Under the pieces are notes generated by a model. It had not been told where the DNA came from. It ran no database searches and worked only from the letters and a program-made list of their open reading frames with translations. The translations under genes and the position numbers were made by a program. Shown here in pieces: positions 1 through 10,300 of a DNA stretch of 37,358 nt (the first letter of the stretch is position 1; the number at the start of each line of letters is the position of its first letter). This DNA is from JACNKV01 sp964645915 (GTDB lineage: Bacteria; Fidelibacterota; Marinisomatia; Marinisomatales; JACNKV01): NCBI GenBank assembly GCA_964645915.1, contig CAZYDH010000017.1:1-37358 (forward strand), read 5' to 3'.

Positions 1-14
1 TGGAGTTTTAAACC

Positions 15-983
15 ATGAGAAACAGAAAACATCAGTTTGTACTATTTAGTTTATTACTGTCTCTGGGATTAACTCAGAACTTGCAAGAAACAGCTTATGT
101 CCAATATTTCTCAGATGAAGTAGCATTTCTATCTGAGATTCCAATGATGGCGACCGAACGAAATAATTTACCTCATTTAGTTGTGTCATTTAATGAAGAA
201 AAACAACCAATATTTATTGTCAAAGTTTCAGCAACGCAGGACACATTAAGTCGAGAAGTTCTTTCTTACAATGCTAAGAATAGTTTGAAGCAAAAAGCAA
301 TATATGGTCGAAGCGGGTCCTTAGCAAAAATAATACAATATGGAAACGATGAACCGTGGAGTTCTGCGTTTAGAAATCTAAAGAATCTAGCAAATCTGAA
401 AATCTACTATACTGATCAACAAACGCTATTCAGTTTAAATCAATCAGGGCGAATTCAGGACATTATATTTCGATTAATTGATGGAACAAGTTATGGGCAA
501 ATATCATTCAAATATAACTCCAATGGAGTATTGAAAGAAGAATTATGGATGGAATTACCCGGTAAGTATATTCTAAGGAAATTCATTTATGAGATTATAG
601 AATCCAATCGGATCAGACAAGTCTGGGAGTATAATCAAATGGATAGTTTAGTAAGTCATGTAGCTTTGCAAATGGCTCCTGAAGATCAACTTTATAACAC
701 AAATTTTCCAAAAACAGGAAATGTTTTGGATGAAGCTGAGATCATTTTAAAAGAATTAGTAAGTCAAAGAATTCTTACTTCAGTACCAATATTTATTCCA
801 AAAACCGAGTGGGATATTTTGATATTAAAAACGGGTGAAGTGCAGGAAGTAGAATTTATCAGAGAAAATGAACATGGATTAGCCTTGCGATTGAAAAATG
901 ATCCAACCGTTCTTACCATCCCTGCAGAAACCGTAAAAACCCTTACTTCAAAGTGGGGAGAAGTTATTTTTTCAGAAAATTAA
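15..983 (+). CDS. Exported protein of unknown function (322 aa)
   Basis: I do not recognise this family. The ATG at 15 is preceded by GGAG at positions 2-5, an acceptable ribosome-binding site. The N-terminus has basic residues (R2, R4, K5), then a hydrophobic stretch (about residues 8-19), and a plausible cleavage site before Q21, so export to the periplasm or outer membrane is likely. The rest is soluble-looking, rich in beta-prone and charged segments, with no cysteine motif or catalytic signature that I can name. It ends 55-73 nt before the next exported protein and may be co-transcribed with it. A short 8-bp inverted repeat (992-999 with 1007-1014) lies in that gap, without a T-tract. 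The ORF is well supported; the function is open. Confidence 0.75.
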   Translation: MRNRKHQFVLFSLLLSLGLTQNLQETAYVQYFSDEVAFLSEIPMMATERNNLPHLVVSFNEEKQPIFIVKVSATQDTLSREVLSYNAKNSLKQKAIYGRSGSLAKIIQYGNDEPWSSAFRNLKNLANLKIYYTDQQTLFSLNQSGRIQDIIFRLIDGTSYGQISFKYNSNGVLKEELWMELPGKYILRKFIYEIIESNRIRQVWEYNQMDSLVSHVALQMAPEDQLYNTNFPKTGNVLDEAEIILKELVSQRILTSVPIFIPKTEWDILILKTGEVQEVEFIRENEHGLALRLKNDPTVLTIPAETVKTLTSKWGEVIFSEN

Positions 984-1056
984 ACCATTTTATCTTGTTG
1001 TAGAAAAACAAGATGTACGGTAAATTGAAAGTATAATATTGATTAAAGACAATAAT

Positions 1057-1830
1057 ATGAGACAACTATTTTACATAATATTAATGATTGCCATGTTTGG
1101 AGAAGTTGGTGCTCAAAATACGAGCTATCCTCCTCCGACTGACCTTATAACTCTTCCAACTGCCGGGACTCTTGTTCGCGGAAGCTACTCTATGGATCTT
1201 CGATTGCAAAAAGATGGCGGGCTGACACTGGGTCTTTCTGTCGGAATTTCAGATCGTTTTCAGTTTGGACTATCTTATGGTGCAAGTTATTTGATCGGAG
1301 ATAGTTTGGCGGTGGCCTATCCTCGACCTGAAGCCAATTTAAAATATCGACTTATTGACGAATCTGTATCAATGCCCGGAATATCATTAGGATTAAATAC
1401 ACAAGGCACTGGCTCGTATCATGATGAAGAACATCTTCAACGTTATGATACAAAAGCAATGGGTCTGTTTTTAGTTGCTAGTAAAAATTGGAAATCTCCC
1501 TTTGGAAATTTTGGGTTGCATGCTGGTACAAATTATAATTTTTTAGAAGTTAAGGACGAAGATAAAGACCTCAACCTCTTTTTTGGGACAGATCTGGAAT
1601 TCAATCCTGAACTATCGTTACTATTTGAATATAATGCAGCTTTGAATGAAAATGATATGACAGCCAACACTCTGGCTTTGAATCGCGGTGGCTATTTGAA
1701 CGCTGCAATTCGTTGGACTTTTGTAGAACATTTACATTTGGAGTTAGATTTTAACAACCTTTTGTTTGACAAAGATAAGGTTCAATATTTTAATAGGGAA
1801 TTAAAAATTACCTACATCGAATATTTTTAA
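1057..1830 (+). CDS. Probable outer-membrane beta-barrel protein (257 aa)
   Basis: The ATG at 1057 is preferred over an in-frame TTG at 1039, because it begins a clean signal peptide: hydrophobic core about residues 4-15, then a V-G-A type I cleavage site before Gln. The mature part has alternating polar and hydrophobic strands with aromatic girdle residues and repeated Gly-Leu-Ser-type strand patterns (LGLSVGISDRFQFGLSYGAS). This is typical of small outer-membrane barrels in FCB bacteria. The C-terminus ends in a strand finishing with aromatic residues (YIEYF), as expected for recognition by BamA. No specific ligand or enzyme family is evident. It is followed after 13 nt by the YtfJ-like gene. 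Barrel topology is inferred from composition, not from a recognised domain. Confidence 0.7.
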   Translation: MRQLFYIILMIAMFGEVGAQNTSYPPPTDLITLPTAGTLVRGSYSMDLRLQKDGGLTLGLSVGISDRFQFGLSYGASYLIGDSLAVAYPRPEANLKYRLIDESVSMPGISLGLNTQGTGSYHDEEHLQRYDTKAMGLFLVASKNWKSPFGNFGLHAGTNYNFLEVKDEDKDLNLFFGTDLEFNPELSLLFEYNAALNENDMTANTLALNRGGYLNAAIRWTFVEHLHLELDFNNLLFDKDKVQYFNRELKITYIEYF

Positions 1831-1843
1831 TTAAGGAGGAAAA

Positions 1844-2362
1844 ATGAAAAGAGTACTTGCTATTATCATCATCGCTCTCATTGGACTAAATGCCCAAGCT
1901 GTTGTCGGTGAAAAAGCTCCGGAATGGACATTCAATGATGCAGACGGAAAAGCATTCACGATGGATTCATGGCCGGGGAAAATTCTTCAGATCAATTATG
2001 TTGACCCTGATGAATCAGAACTTAATGAGCACTTTAATGATGCAGTCAAATATGCGATTGATAGTTTAAAAACAATTGATCGCGCAACATTCAAAGGCTT
2101 TGGTATTGTGGATTGTGCCGCAACATGGAAACCGGATTTTCTGATTAGAAAAATTGCCGGGGCAAAAGCAAAGAAATTTGATACAACTATTCTGTTTGAC
2201 TATGATGCTGAATTACGTGAATCTTGGGACCTTAAAGAAGATTCATACAACATCATTATTGTTGACGTTGACAGAACAGTTCAAGCTGTCATTAAAGATC
2301 GTATTACTGAAGAAGACGTTCAAAAATATATTCAACTAATCATAGATCTTCAGAATAAATAA
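1844..2362 (+). CDS. YtfJ-like periplasmic thioredoxin-fold protein
   Basis: A near-perfect Shine-Dalgarno (AAGGAGG) lies 5 nt before the ATG, the best in this window. Residues 1-19 form a signal peptide with an alanine-rich cleavage region (LNAQA). The mature sequence starts with a segment typical of thioredoxin/peroxiredoxin-like folds (G-E-x-A-P-E-W-x-F-x-D, then the strand LQINYVDPDESE), and the overall length matches the YtfJ family. There is no CxxC. The single cysteine in VDCAATW lies in mid-protein, so classical disulfide exchange is unlikely. YtfJ-family proteins are periplasmic and poorly characterised. This is probably the last gene of the unit that starts at 15, as a hairpin terminator follows about 100 nt downstream. 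Confidence 0.75.
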   Translation: MKRVLAIIIIALIGLNAQAVVGEKAPEWTFNDADGKAFTMDSWPGKILQINYVDPDESELNEHFNDAVKYAIDSLKTIDRATFKGFGIVDCAATWKPDFLIRKIAGAKAKKFDTTILFDYDAELRESWDLKEDSYNIIIVDVDRTVQAVIKDRITEEDVQKYIQLIIDLQNK

Positions 2363-2731
2363 CAATATAGTTCATTCGAAAGGATGTCTGATTATGAGAG
2401 AAGACGGTTCTCTCTATACAGCAAAATTTGTTAAGACACCCTTTTAGACATATTACAAGACAAGGTGCGGTTATTGCTATAACCGCACCTTTGTTCAAAA
2501 AAGAAGTATTATCTTGATACTTGGGTCTTACCGATCATTCGTACGGATAATGGATTACTCAAACACTTTGGTTTAGATGGTTAATTGAAATGACCCTATA
2601 CAATTAGCGGTTGGTAAATTCATTTTATAAAACATTTATTTCAGTTATAGAAGATAAATTGATGTAATTTCCGCGTTGCGATCAGGAAAAGACTTGATCA
2701 TTTGAATTAATAAAACGGAGTTTAAGAATTT
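2363..2731. other. 369-bp intergenic region with several hairpins
   Basis: No convincing gene lies in this gap. It contains three inverted repeats in succession: a 7-bp stem at 2396-2414, a strong 13-bp stem at 2462-2491, and a 6-bp stem at 2504-2522. An ATG at 2394 opens a 17-codon frame (MREDGSLYTAKFVKTPF) with AAGGA upstream, but it is too short to call. The promoter of the FKBP-csp-rdgB group should lie between about 2530 and 2720; I cannot assign a -35/-10 pair with confidence. Confidence 0.6.
2462..2491 (+). terminator. Strong hairpin, probable intrinsic terminator
   Basis: A perfect 13-bp stem (AAGGTGCGGTTAT paired with ATAACCGCACCTT) closes a 4-nt TGCT loop. It is followed only by TGTT rather than a long T-run, so termination efficiency is uncertain. 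Its position 100 nt after the YtfJ-like gene, before an unrelated gene group, fits a transcript end. Confidence 0.6.
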
Positions 2732-3439
2732 ATGAAACAATTAATATTGATTATGATCGTACTCGGATTAATGGCATGCTCAGACACATCTAATAATGAA
2801 TCCAGTGCTACAGTCAATTTAGAATCAAGAAAAGATTCTGTTAGTTACAGTATAGGATATGATGTTGGTAGAAGTTTTAATATGCAAGCAGTTGATATTG
2901 ATGCTGATGTTTTTGGTCAAGGATTCAAAGATGCTTTCTTAAAAAATGAGTCTCCTCTCACAGAAACTCAAATGAGAGAGATTAGTATGTCTTATCAACA
3001 GGAGCATCGTGAAAAACAAGCAGAATTGAATCAGGTAAAAGCAACAGAAAATAAAAAAGCTGGTGAAGAATATTTAGCCGAAAATGCTAAAAAAGAAGGT
3101 GTGAAAACAACCGATAGCGGTCTTCAGTTTAAAGTAATTTTAAAAGGAACCGGACCTGTCCCAAACAAAACTGATAAAGTCAAAGTACATTATACAGGAA
3201 AACTACTGGATGATACCGTATTTGACAGTTCAGTGGACAGAGGTGAGCCGACTGTCTTTGGAGTTAATCAAGTAATCCGTGGTTGGAGTGAAGCTTTACA
3301 AATGATGCCTGTAGGATCTAAATGGATACTATACATTCCGTCCAATCTTGCCTATGGTGAGCGTGGACCTAATCCGACTATCGGACCAAACAGCACATTA
3401 ATCTTCGAAGTTGATCTATTGAGCATTGAAGAAAAATGA
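2732..3439 (+). CDS. FKBP-type peptidyl-prolyl isomerase, Mip/FkpA-like lipoprotein
   Basis: The N-terminus is a lipoprotein signal with lipobox LMAC (Cys16), so the protein is probably anchored in the envelope facing the periplasm. Residues about 30-110 match the FKBP_N helical dimerisation module (DSVSYSIGYDVGRS, then a charged helix). Residues about 125-233 form the FKBP_C catalytic domain, with VKVHYTGKL, VFDSS, VIRGWSEALQMM, AYGERG and the final strand LIFEVDLLSI. This order and the length (235 aa) are those of Mip/FkpA foldases, which isomerise proline bonds and act as chaperones for exported proteins. It overlaps the cold-shock gene by 4 nt (ATGA), so the two are translationally coupled. 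Its location upstream of a secretion module is consistent with a role in envelope protein folding, but that link is inference. Confidence 0.93.
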   Translation: MKQLILIMIVLGLMACSDTSNNESSATVNLESRKDSVSYSIGYDVGRSFNMQAVDIDADVFGQGFKDAFLKNESPLTETQMREISMSYQQEHREKQAELNQVKATENKKAGEEYLAENAKKEGVKTTDSGLQFKVILKGTGPVPNKTDKVKVHYTGKLLDDTVFDSSVDRGEPTVFGVNQVIRGWSEALQMMPVGSKWILYIPSNLAYGERGPNPTIGPNSTLIFEVDLLSIEEK

Positions 3440-3639
3440 AACACGGTATCGTCAAGGAATATGACAGAAGCAAGGGCTTTGGATTTATATCAAGTGACGA
3501 TGGGGACGATTATTTTGTCCATGTAAGTGGATTGAGACAACATTTACAGAATCGAGGGCTCAGAATGGGTCAGCGTGTTGTTTTTGATGTTGATTTTGGT
3601 ATGAGGGGGGACAAAGCGATCAATGTCCGCCCGGAGTAA
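3436..3639 (+). CDS. Cold-shock-domain nucleic-acid-binding protein
   Basis: This is a 67-residue single cold-shock domain of normal CspA-family length. RNP1 is seen as KGFGFI (residues 14-19) and RNP2 as YFVHV (27-31). These aromatic and basic residues bind single-stranded RNA or DNA in the family, where the proteins act as RNA chaperones. The tail ends in AINVRPE instead of the more usual A-x-N-V plus a few residues. The start codon overlaps the upstream stop codon and its own 3' end overlaps rdgB by 17 nt, so it is embedded in a tightly coupled trio rather than being a stand-alone gene with a long cold-inducible leader. Cold induction is therefore not evident from the sequence. Confidence 0.93.
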   Translation: MKHGIVKEYDRSKGFGFISSDDGDDYFVHVSGLRQHLQNRGLRMGQRVVFDVDFGMRGDKAINVRPE

Positions 3640-4234
3640 AAAAAAGCAATCCATCGTTATTGCAACACATAATCTGGATAAACTCACCGAAATGCAGACT
3701 GTATTGCAGGATTTGGATATTCCTTTGTTGACATTAAGCGATTTTCCTGAGATAGACTCTATTGAAGAAACCGGAACAACCCTTGAAGAAAATTCATTGA
3801 TCAAGGCAAGAACCGTTTATAAAATTACAAAATTGCCGGTAATTGCCGATGATACAGGGTTGGAAGTGGATGCCTTGAACGGAGATCCGGGGGTGTTTAC
3901 AGGTCGATATGCCGGCGAAAATGCAACGTATAAACAGAATATAGATAAATTGCTTTTAGCTCTTCAAGAAGTTCCAAACGAGAAGAGAACAGCACGTTTC
4001 CGTACTGTTGTGTCTTTTATAGACGATACAAAGGAACTTCAGACTGAAGGTTTAGTTCAAGGAATTATTACTGAAGATCCAAAGGGGAATAAGGGATTTG
4101 GATATGACCCGGTATTCTTCATCCCGGACTTAAATAAAACATTTGCCGAGTTGGAAGAAGAGGAAAAAAATAAAATAAGTCATCGTGGACTTGCACTGCA
4201 AAACCTTCGTAAACTTCTTAAAGATAGTATTTGA
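3623..4234 (+). CDS. rdgB: RdgB/HAM1 XTP/dITP pyrophosphatase
   Basis: The enzyme hydrolyses non-canonical purine triphosphates (dITP, XTP) to monophosphates and so keeps them out of DNA and RNA. Family signatures are all present: ATHNLDK (residues 14-20) at the nucleotide-binding N-terminus, ADDTGLEVDALNG (about 75-87) with the catalytic/metal-binding Asp residues, PGVFTGRYAG, FGYDPVF and SHRGLAL near the C-terminus. The length of 203 aa is typical. The ATG at 3623 lies inside the cold-shock gene; GAGGGGGG about 12 nt upstream may serve as ribosome-binding site. An 89-nt gap then separates it from the SprA gene. Cytoplasmic. Confidence 0.95.
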   Translation: MSARSKKKQSIVIATHNLDKLTEMQTVLQDLDIPLLTLSDFPEIDSIEETGTTLEENSLIKARTVYKITKLPVIADDTGLEVDALNGDPGVFTGRYAGENATYKQNIDKLLLALQEVPNEKRTARFRTVVSFIDDTKELQTEGLVQGIITEDPKGNKGFGYDPVFFIPDLNKTFAELEEEEKNKISHRGLALQNLRKLLKDSI

Positions 4235-4275
4235 GTAAACAAAGGAGAATTATTTAGACCAACCGATAACAGTAT

Positions 4276-4292
4276 TGTGCAAGAGTTGCACA
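4276..4292. promoter_or_regulatory. Perfect 7-bp inverted repeat upstream of sprA
   Basis: TGTGCAA and TTGCACA flank a 3-nt GAG spacer, 32 nt before the TTG start of the SprA gene. It could be a regulator-binding site or a short hairpin in the leader. No T-tract follows, so it is not a normal terminator. Confidence 0.35.
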
Positions 4293-4323
4293 GAAGTATA
4301 ACAGTAATAAAATAGGATATCCT

Positions 4324-7300
4324 TTGAAAATAAGGCAGTTGGTCAATAGTGTCCTTTGGTTGGCATTAGTGGGGATTGTTTTTCCCCAGTCGCTCGAACC
4401 CGAAGTAGAGTTGTATACCCTACCCGCGGGTTTTGTGCCTTATTCCCCGTTTGTTGTCAGCGCTTTCCCGGAAATTCCACAGCCAATGGGGGTGTATATT
4501 GATACACTACGTACACCAAAAGGTTGGTTGGACGTAACGTATGGTCGTCGAGTGATTGACTTAACTATTGCTCCTGATTGGTCTATGATCACTTTCTCAG
4601 AGACAATCGACGACAGGATACTAAGAATTCCATTTACCGCCCCTCTGGATTGGTATTTCAATAAATCATTGAAAATCAACCGTCACTTAAAATTCATCAA
4701 CAACGTTGCATTTAATGTTCAAAGACAACATGATGAAAGATCACAACGAAGTAACACCCTTGAAGTTGTTGGAGTAGATCTAGGAAGATTAGGAAGAGCG
4801 TCCCTTCGAGTTCGAGGAAATGTAAACATCTCAGGGAAAATGGTTTTTCAGGATCAAGAATTAGTACGGTCTAGTATCAGTGAAACTCAAAATACACATA
4901 TTGAATTTGATCAAAAACAAAATCTCAGCATAGAAGGAAAAATCGGAGATCGAATAACCGTTTCAATGGATCAGGACTCCGAAAGAGATTTTGACTGGGA
5001 AAATAATATCCGTATTCAATATGAAGGAAAAGAAGATGAAATATTACAAAGTTTTGAAGCCGGAAATATTTCATTATCTTTACCCTCAACCCAGTATGTA
5101 ACATTCTCAGGTAATAATCAGGGTTTATTTGGATTAAAAGCGATCTCAAAACTTGGGCCAATCGATATTACAACGATCGCTTCTGTAGAACAGACAAAAA
5201 AAGAACAACAAAAATGGTCTGGTGATGGGCAGGAAGAAACACAAAGAATTGAAGATTACCAATATATAAAGAATCAATATTTCTTCATCCATGAATGGTA
5301 TCGGAATGGTGTGAATTCTGGTGAAATTGATTTTCCTTCACAAACCCCATTTAATATTAATCCATACTACCCTCTTAATGAAGAAGGTAAACATCCTCCC
5401 CTATCTGAGAATCGTCTTGTTGTTAAAAACTTTGAACTATATAAATTCGATCAATCTAACAACCCTGCAGCAGACGAAGGAACCGCCTATGCCGGGAATC
5501 CTCCTTCAGATATTGGTGAATGGACGGACCCGAACCCAAATTATAATAAACCGGGAAGCTATCTAAAGCTGGAAAGAAATTCAGACTATTTACTGAATGA
5601 AGATTTAGGATATATACGAATGAAAACCAGAGGGCAGAATGATATTCTTGCTTGTCATTATTCATTGGTTAATTTTACAACAGGCGACACCATTATGACT
5701 GTCGGTCACGGAATTACAGATTCAGATTCGGTGTTAGTATTAAAGATGCTAAAACCTCAAAATAATTCACCCAGTCATCCTGTTTGGGATTTGATGTTTA
5801 AAAACGTCTATTATCTTGGTGCTTCAAACATCAATTCAGAAGGATTTGCTGTTCGACTAATGTATAATTTGGATTCGCCGATACAAGATCGAAATATTAA
5901 TGGAGCTTACATAACGCAATTTGGCTTGGATATTGAAGATGAAAATTCAAATCCGCAGCCAGATGAGCTTGTCGATTATAAAAATGGTAGCATCGTCAAT
6001 TTGCAGTATGGAGAATTACACTTTCCCGCTCTTCATCCTTTTGCCTCTGTAGATTCACTTGAAGGAGGAACAACAAACGAACTTCTGAATGAATACCTTG
6101 GATCAGGATCGATGTACCAAACATCTAACCAAACAACTATTCGTGGGGACAGTCGATTTACCATTGAAGTAGATTACACCAATGTAAGTTCTACGATTAA
6201 TCTTGGTTTTATGTTGGTTGAGGGAAGTGAAGAAGTATATGTCAATAATTCGAAACAAGTTCGCGGAACAGATTATCAAATAGATAACTTTTCCGGAACG
6301 ATCGTTTTCTTGAATGAAATAGATCCGAAGGCAGATGTAGAAATCAAGTATGATAAACACGAATTGGTCTCATTTGATAAAAAAGTGATCCTTGGGAGTC
6401 GCGCTCAAATGGACCTTGGGAAAAATTCGTTTATCGGAGCAACAGCATTATATTATAACCAATCAATCATTAATGAAAAAATAGAGGTTGGCTATGAGCC
6501 GACACGTAATTTCATTTGGGATCTTAATGGAAGATATGAGTGGGACTTAGAAAAGATAACTCGAACTATCAATAAAATACCCACGGTCAATACAGAGCAA
6601 ATGTCCTCATTTTCAATAGAAGGAGAAATTGCCCAAGTACTACCAAATCCTAATCCGATCAACAATGAGGAAACCGGAGATCCCAACGGTGTTGCATATA
6701 TTGATGATTTCGAAGGATCGAAGAAAACAACATCTCCGCCTATTCAGAGACGATATTGGAAATCTTCATCTGCACCACTTGACCCGATGACCTTGGAGCC
6801 ACTTAGTCAACTTAATCGAGCAAGGATGTATTGGTATAATCCATACACACAAGTGCGAACCAAAGATATTTGGCCGAATCAATCGACTTCAGTTCGTGCT
6901 CAAAATGAAACCACAGACATTTTAGTCATGCATCATAAAAAACGCACTCATCAGGATGAGATGGGGGTAGATGATGATCAGGTATGGTCAGGATTAACAA
7001 CAGCATTATACTCGGGTGATTATGATCAAACAAGCAGTAAGTTTTTCGAGATTTGGCTAAAAGGGACAGAAGGCAAAATCGAAATCGATCTTGGGAAAAT
7101 CAGCGAGGATCAGAATGCAGATGGTCGATTAAATACTGAAGACAAACCGGAATCCGGGATGACATTAGGAAACGGTTTTTTAGAAGATGACGAAGATACC
7201 GGAGTTGATGGATGTTTTGATGAGTTTGAAGATGGATGGGGAGGATGTCTTGATTCATTATCCTATGCAGATTATGTTGTTTTGGGTGATAATGAGACCA

Positions 7301-10300
7301 TCAATATGTCACCAGATGTAGATCCAGATGATCCAAATGGTGATAATTGGATGTATAATGAAGGAAGTGCGGATTACAGTCACGTTAATGGAACGGAAGG
7401 AAATGGTACCGGAACGAAAATTCAGGAAGGCGGAAAATATCCGGATACAGAAGATCTGGATCGATCCGGTTCTATTGATAAGATCAGTGATTATTTTACA
7501 AAGGGATTTTCCATTGATCCATACCACACTGATGCAGAAAAATATCTTGCAGGAGAAACTATTAATGATGGAGAACCAACAGGATGGAGACTTTATAGAA
7601 TTCCGTTAAGCCATTTTGCACTTGCTGATACATCCGTATCCGGAGGGATGGTCAATGACTGGACGGAGATTCGTAATTTACGACTAATATGGTCCGGAGT
7701 TGAGGATGGTGATGCTCATTTATCCATAGCAAAAATGGAGATTGTGGGAAATTATTGGACGGAACTAGGCGTAGCAGATTCAGGGTCAGTTAACTATGTA
7801 AAGGATGATAGCGTTTTTGCGGTAACCGTAATCAACACAGAAGACAATGCTGATGTTTATACTCCACCCAAAGGTGTAGAAGGTGAATACGATCGAATTA
7901 ATGAGATTCGTTCTAAGGAGCAATCACTTGTTCTGAAGTTTGACAAACTTGGCCCGGGGGAAAAAGCAGCTGCCCATAATACTGAAATGTCTTTTTCCGG
8001 TGATCGTGCAAAAAGTTTTTTAATCTACGACCGCTTGAAAATGTATATTTTCGGGAGTAGTGAAGATATTGGTATTCAAGATTCGGATGTTGAATTTTTC
8101 ATGCAGTTCGGAAAAGGGGATAATTACTATGAGGTTGTTCAACCTGTTTTTAACGGGTGGGATGAAGAAAACGGTCGGAACTCTATTGATCTGGATTTGA
8201 ACTGGTTAACCAAATTAAAACTGCAAACAGAAGAAAATGTCACAAAGTTTAGGCCCTCAGATGAGTTTATTGATTCAACTTATGTAAAAATATATCATTT
8301 CACAGATTCAGATAGTCAACGGACAGGAAAAACAATCAGAATCCAAGGACAACCTGCCATAAATCGCCTACAATATATTAACGTAGGGATACGTAATATA
8401 AGTGATCGAGAAGTGACAGGCGAAGTTTGGCTAGATGAACTTCGCTTAAGTGGGGTGAAAAAAGATCGTGGAGTGGCGATGCGACTTGTTTCAAAATTCA
8501 ATCTTGCAGATCTTGGGAATACAACCGTTAGTTACAGCCGAAAAGATGCGGACTTTCATGTATTACAGCAGCGACTGGGCTCTAATCAAACCAGTGAAGA
8601 TTTACGAGTAAATACCAGTTTACAGCTCCATAAACTTCTGCCAAAATGGGTAGGGATATCAATTCCACTATCAACATCATTCTCAAACACAGTTAGTCGC
8701 CCGAAATATTTTCCGGATACAGACATTCTCGCCGGAGATGCACCTCCGGATTCTATCTTGACCAAATCTCAATCAATTTCTTTGAGTACAAACGTCAAAA
8801 AAGCGGTTCCATCTGAAAATCCATTTGTAAAATATACCTTGGATAATCTTCAGGCAAGTTTTAGTGCGAGTAAATCAAAAAAATCAAATCCTCTTTTCCC
8901 AAAAGATAATTCAGAAAGTTATTCTGGAAAGCTAAGTTATACCGTGTCATTTGGAAAGGGGCATTATTTCAGTCCGTTAAAATGGATGCAAAATGTTCCT
9001 TGGATCGGTTCATCTCTCAGTGAATTTCATATTTATTACTTACCAAAGGGAGTAAATACCAGTATTGATTTTAGTGAAAAACTAAATCAGAAACAGCCGC
9101 GAATCGGTAATCCCCCACCGGATTACTATAATTTAGGATTAAATCGAAAATTTAATTTAGATTATAAAATTCTGGAGAGTGTAACAACTAAATACGGGTA
9201 CACTTCTCAGAGTGATATGAAAGATTACCGTGGTTATGCTTGGATGGCAATAAGAGATTTAGATCCCGGAGTCATCACAAAGACAAGTGAAAACACAACA
9301 ACATCTTTTACGCCTACATTATTTGAATGGTTAAAACCTACATTTAATTACTCATCAAATTATTCTTGGAGTCAAGGTGTTGGTCAAGAATCTGATGGAG
9401 CAAGTATTGGATCTCAATTATCACTATCTACAAACGTCTCATTTAGTTTTACCAACATCTTTGAATTGGTCTACAAACCACAGACGGAGAGTAGATCAAC
9501 TCGTGAACGATCAAGACGGGGGAGAAATACTTCTGATAATGACACCGCACTGGAACAAAAAGTATCTGAAAAGAAAAGCACTCCAATCTTAACATATATA
9601 CACACGTTTACAAAAAAAATTGATCCGATTAGCTTTACATATAAAGAAACACGAAACCGAATGGGGTACGGAGTTTTAGGAGACGTTCCCGTTGGATATA
9701 AATTCGGATGGTTGGGAGATCATGGACTCGAACATTCTAACAGTGTTGGATCTAATATCGGTAATTGGGACAAAAAACAGGACATTACCCTTCGCTCGGG
9801 TTTGAAACCCTTTAAGCGAATTAGCATAAGTTTGAATTATGCTCAAAATGTCAGCATGTCTCGCGGAGGTACAGGAGTAGAATCCAGATCGATTGTGAGA
9901 GACTACTTTTCCTTTGGAGAAAAGATGGAAAAGGGATTCCCATTTTTTGGGTGGAGTTTACGAATGAGTGGATTGGAGAACCTTCCATTGTTAAAATCTA
10001 TTGCACGAACTGTTTCGTTGGAACATGCATATAGCGGTAAACAATCAATGGCATGGAAATTTGAAGGTGTCAATGTGATGGATATTGGATTTTTCGACAT
10101 CAATTCATTTATAGATATGTACGGCACATTTCAAACACAATCCACCCGTAATACAAACTTTTCTCCACTCGTTGGCTTAACGATGTCATTAAACAAAGGT
10201 ATTTCAGTCACAATCCGACAGAATTTTAGTCGCTCAGTGGATGAAACTCAGACCGGAATGACTGTAAAAACGGATAAGTCACTAAATGCCAGTATAGGAT

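Noticed and set aside
992..1014. 8-bp inverted repeat after the first gene, considered as a terminator
   Set aside because: AT-rich stem with no T-tract after it; termination is not supported.
1039..1056. TTG start of the barrel gene 18 nt upstream
   Set aside because: The ATG at 1057 begins the signal peptide directly; the extension adds only polar residues.
2394..2447. 17-codon frame with AAGGA upstream in the 2363-2731 gap
   Set aside because: Too short to separate from chance, and it runs through a 7-bp hairpin; kept only as part of a finding.
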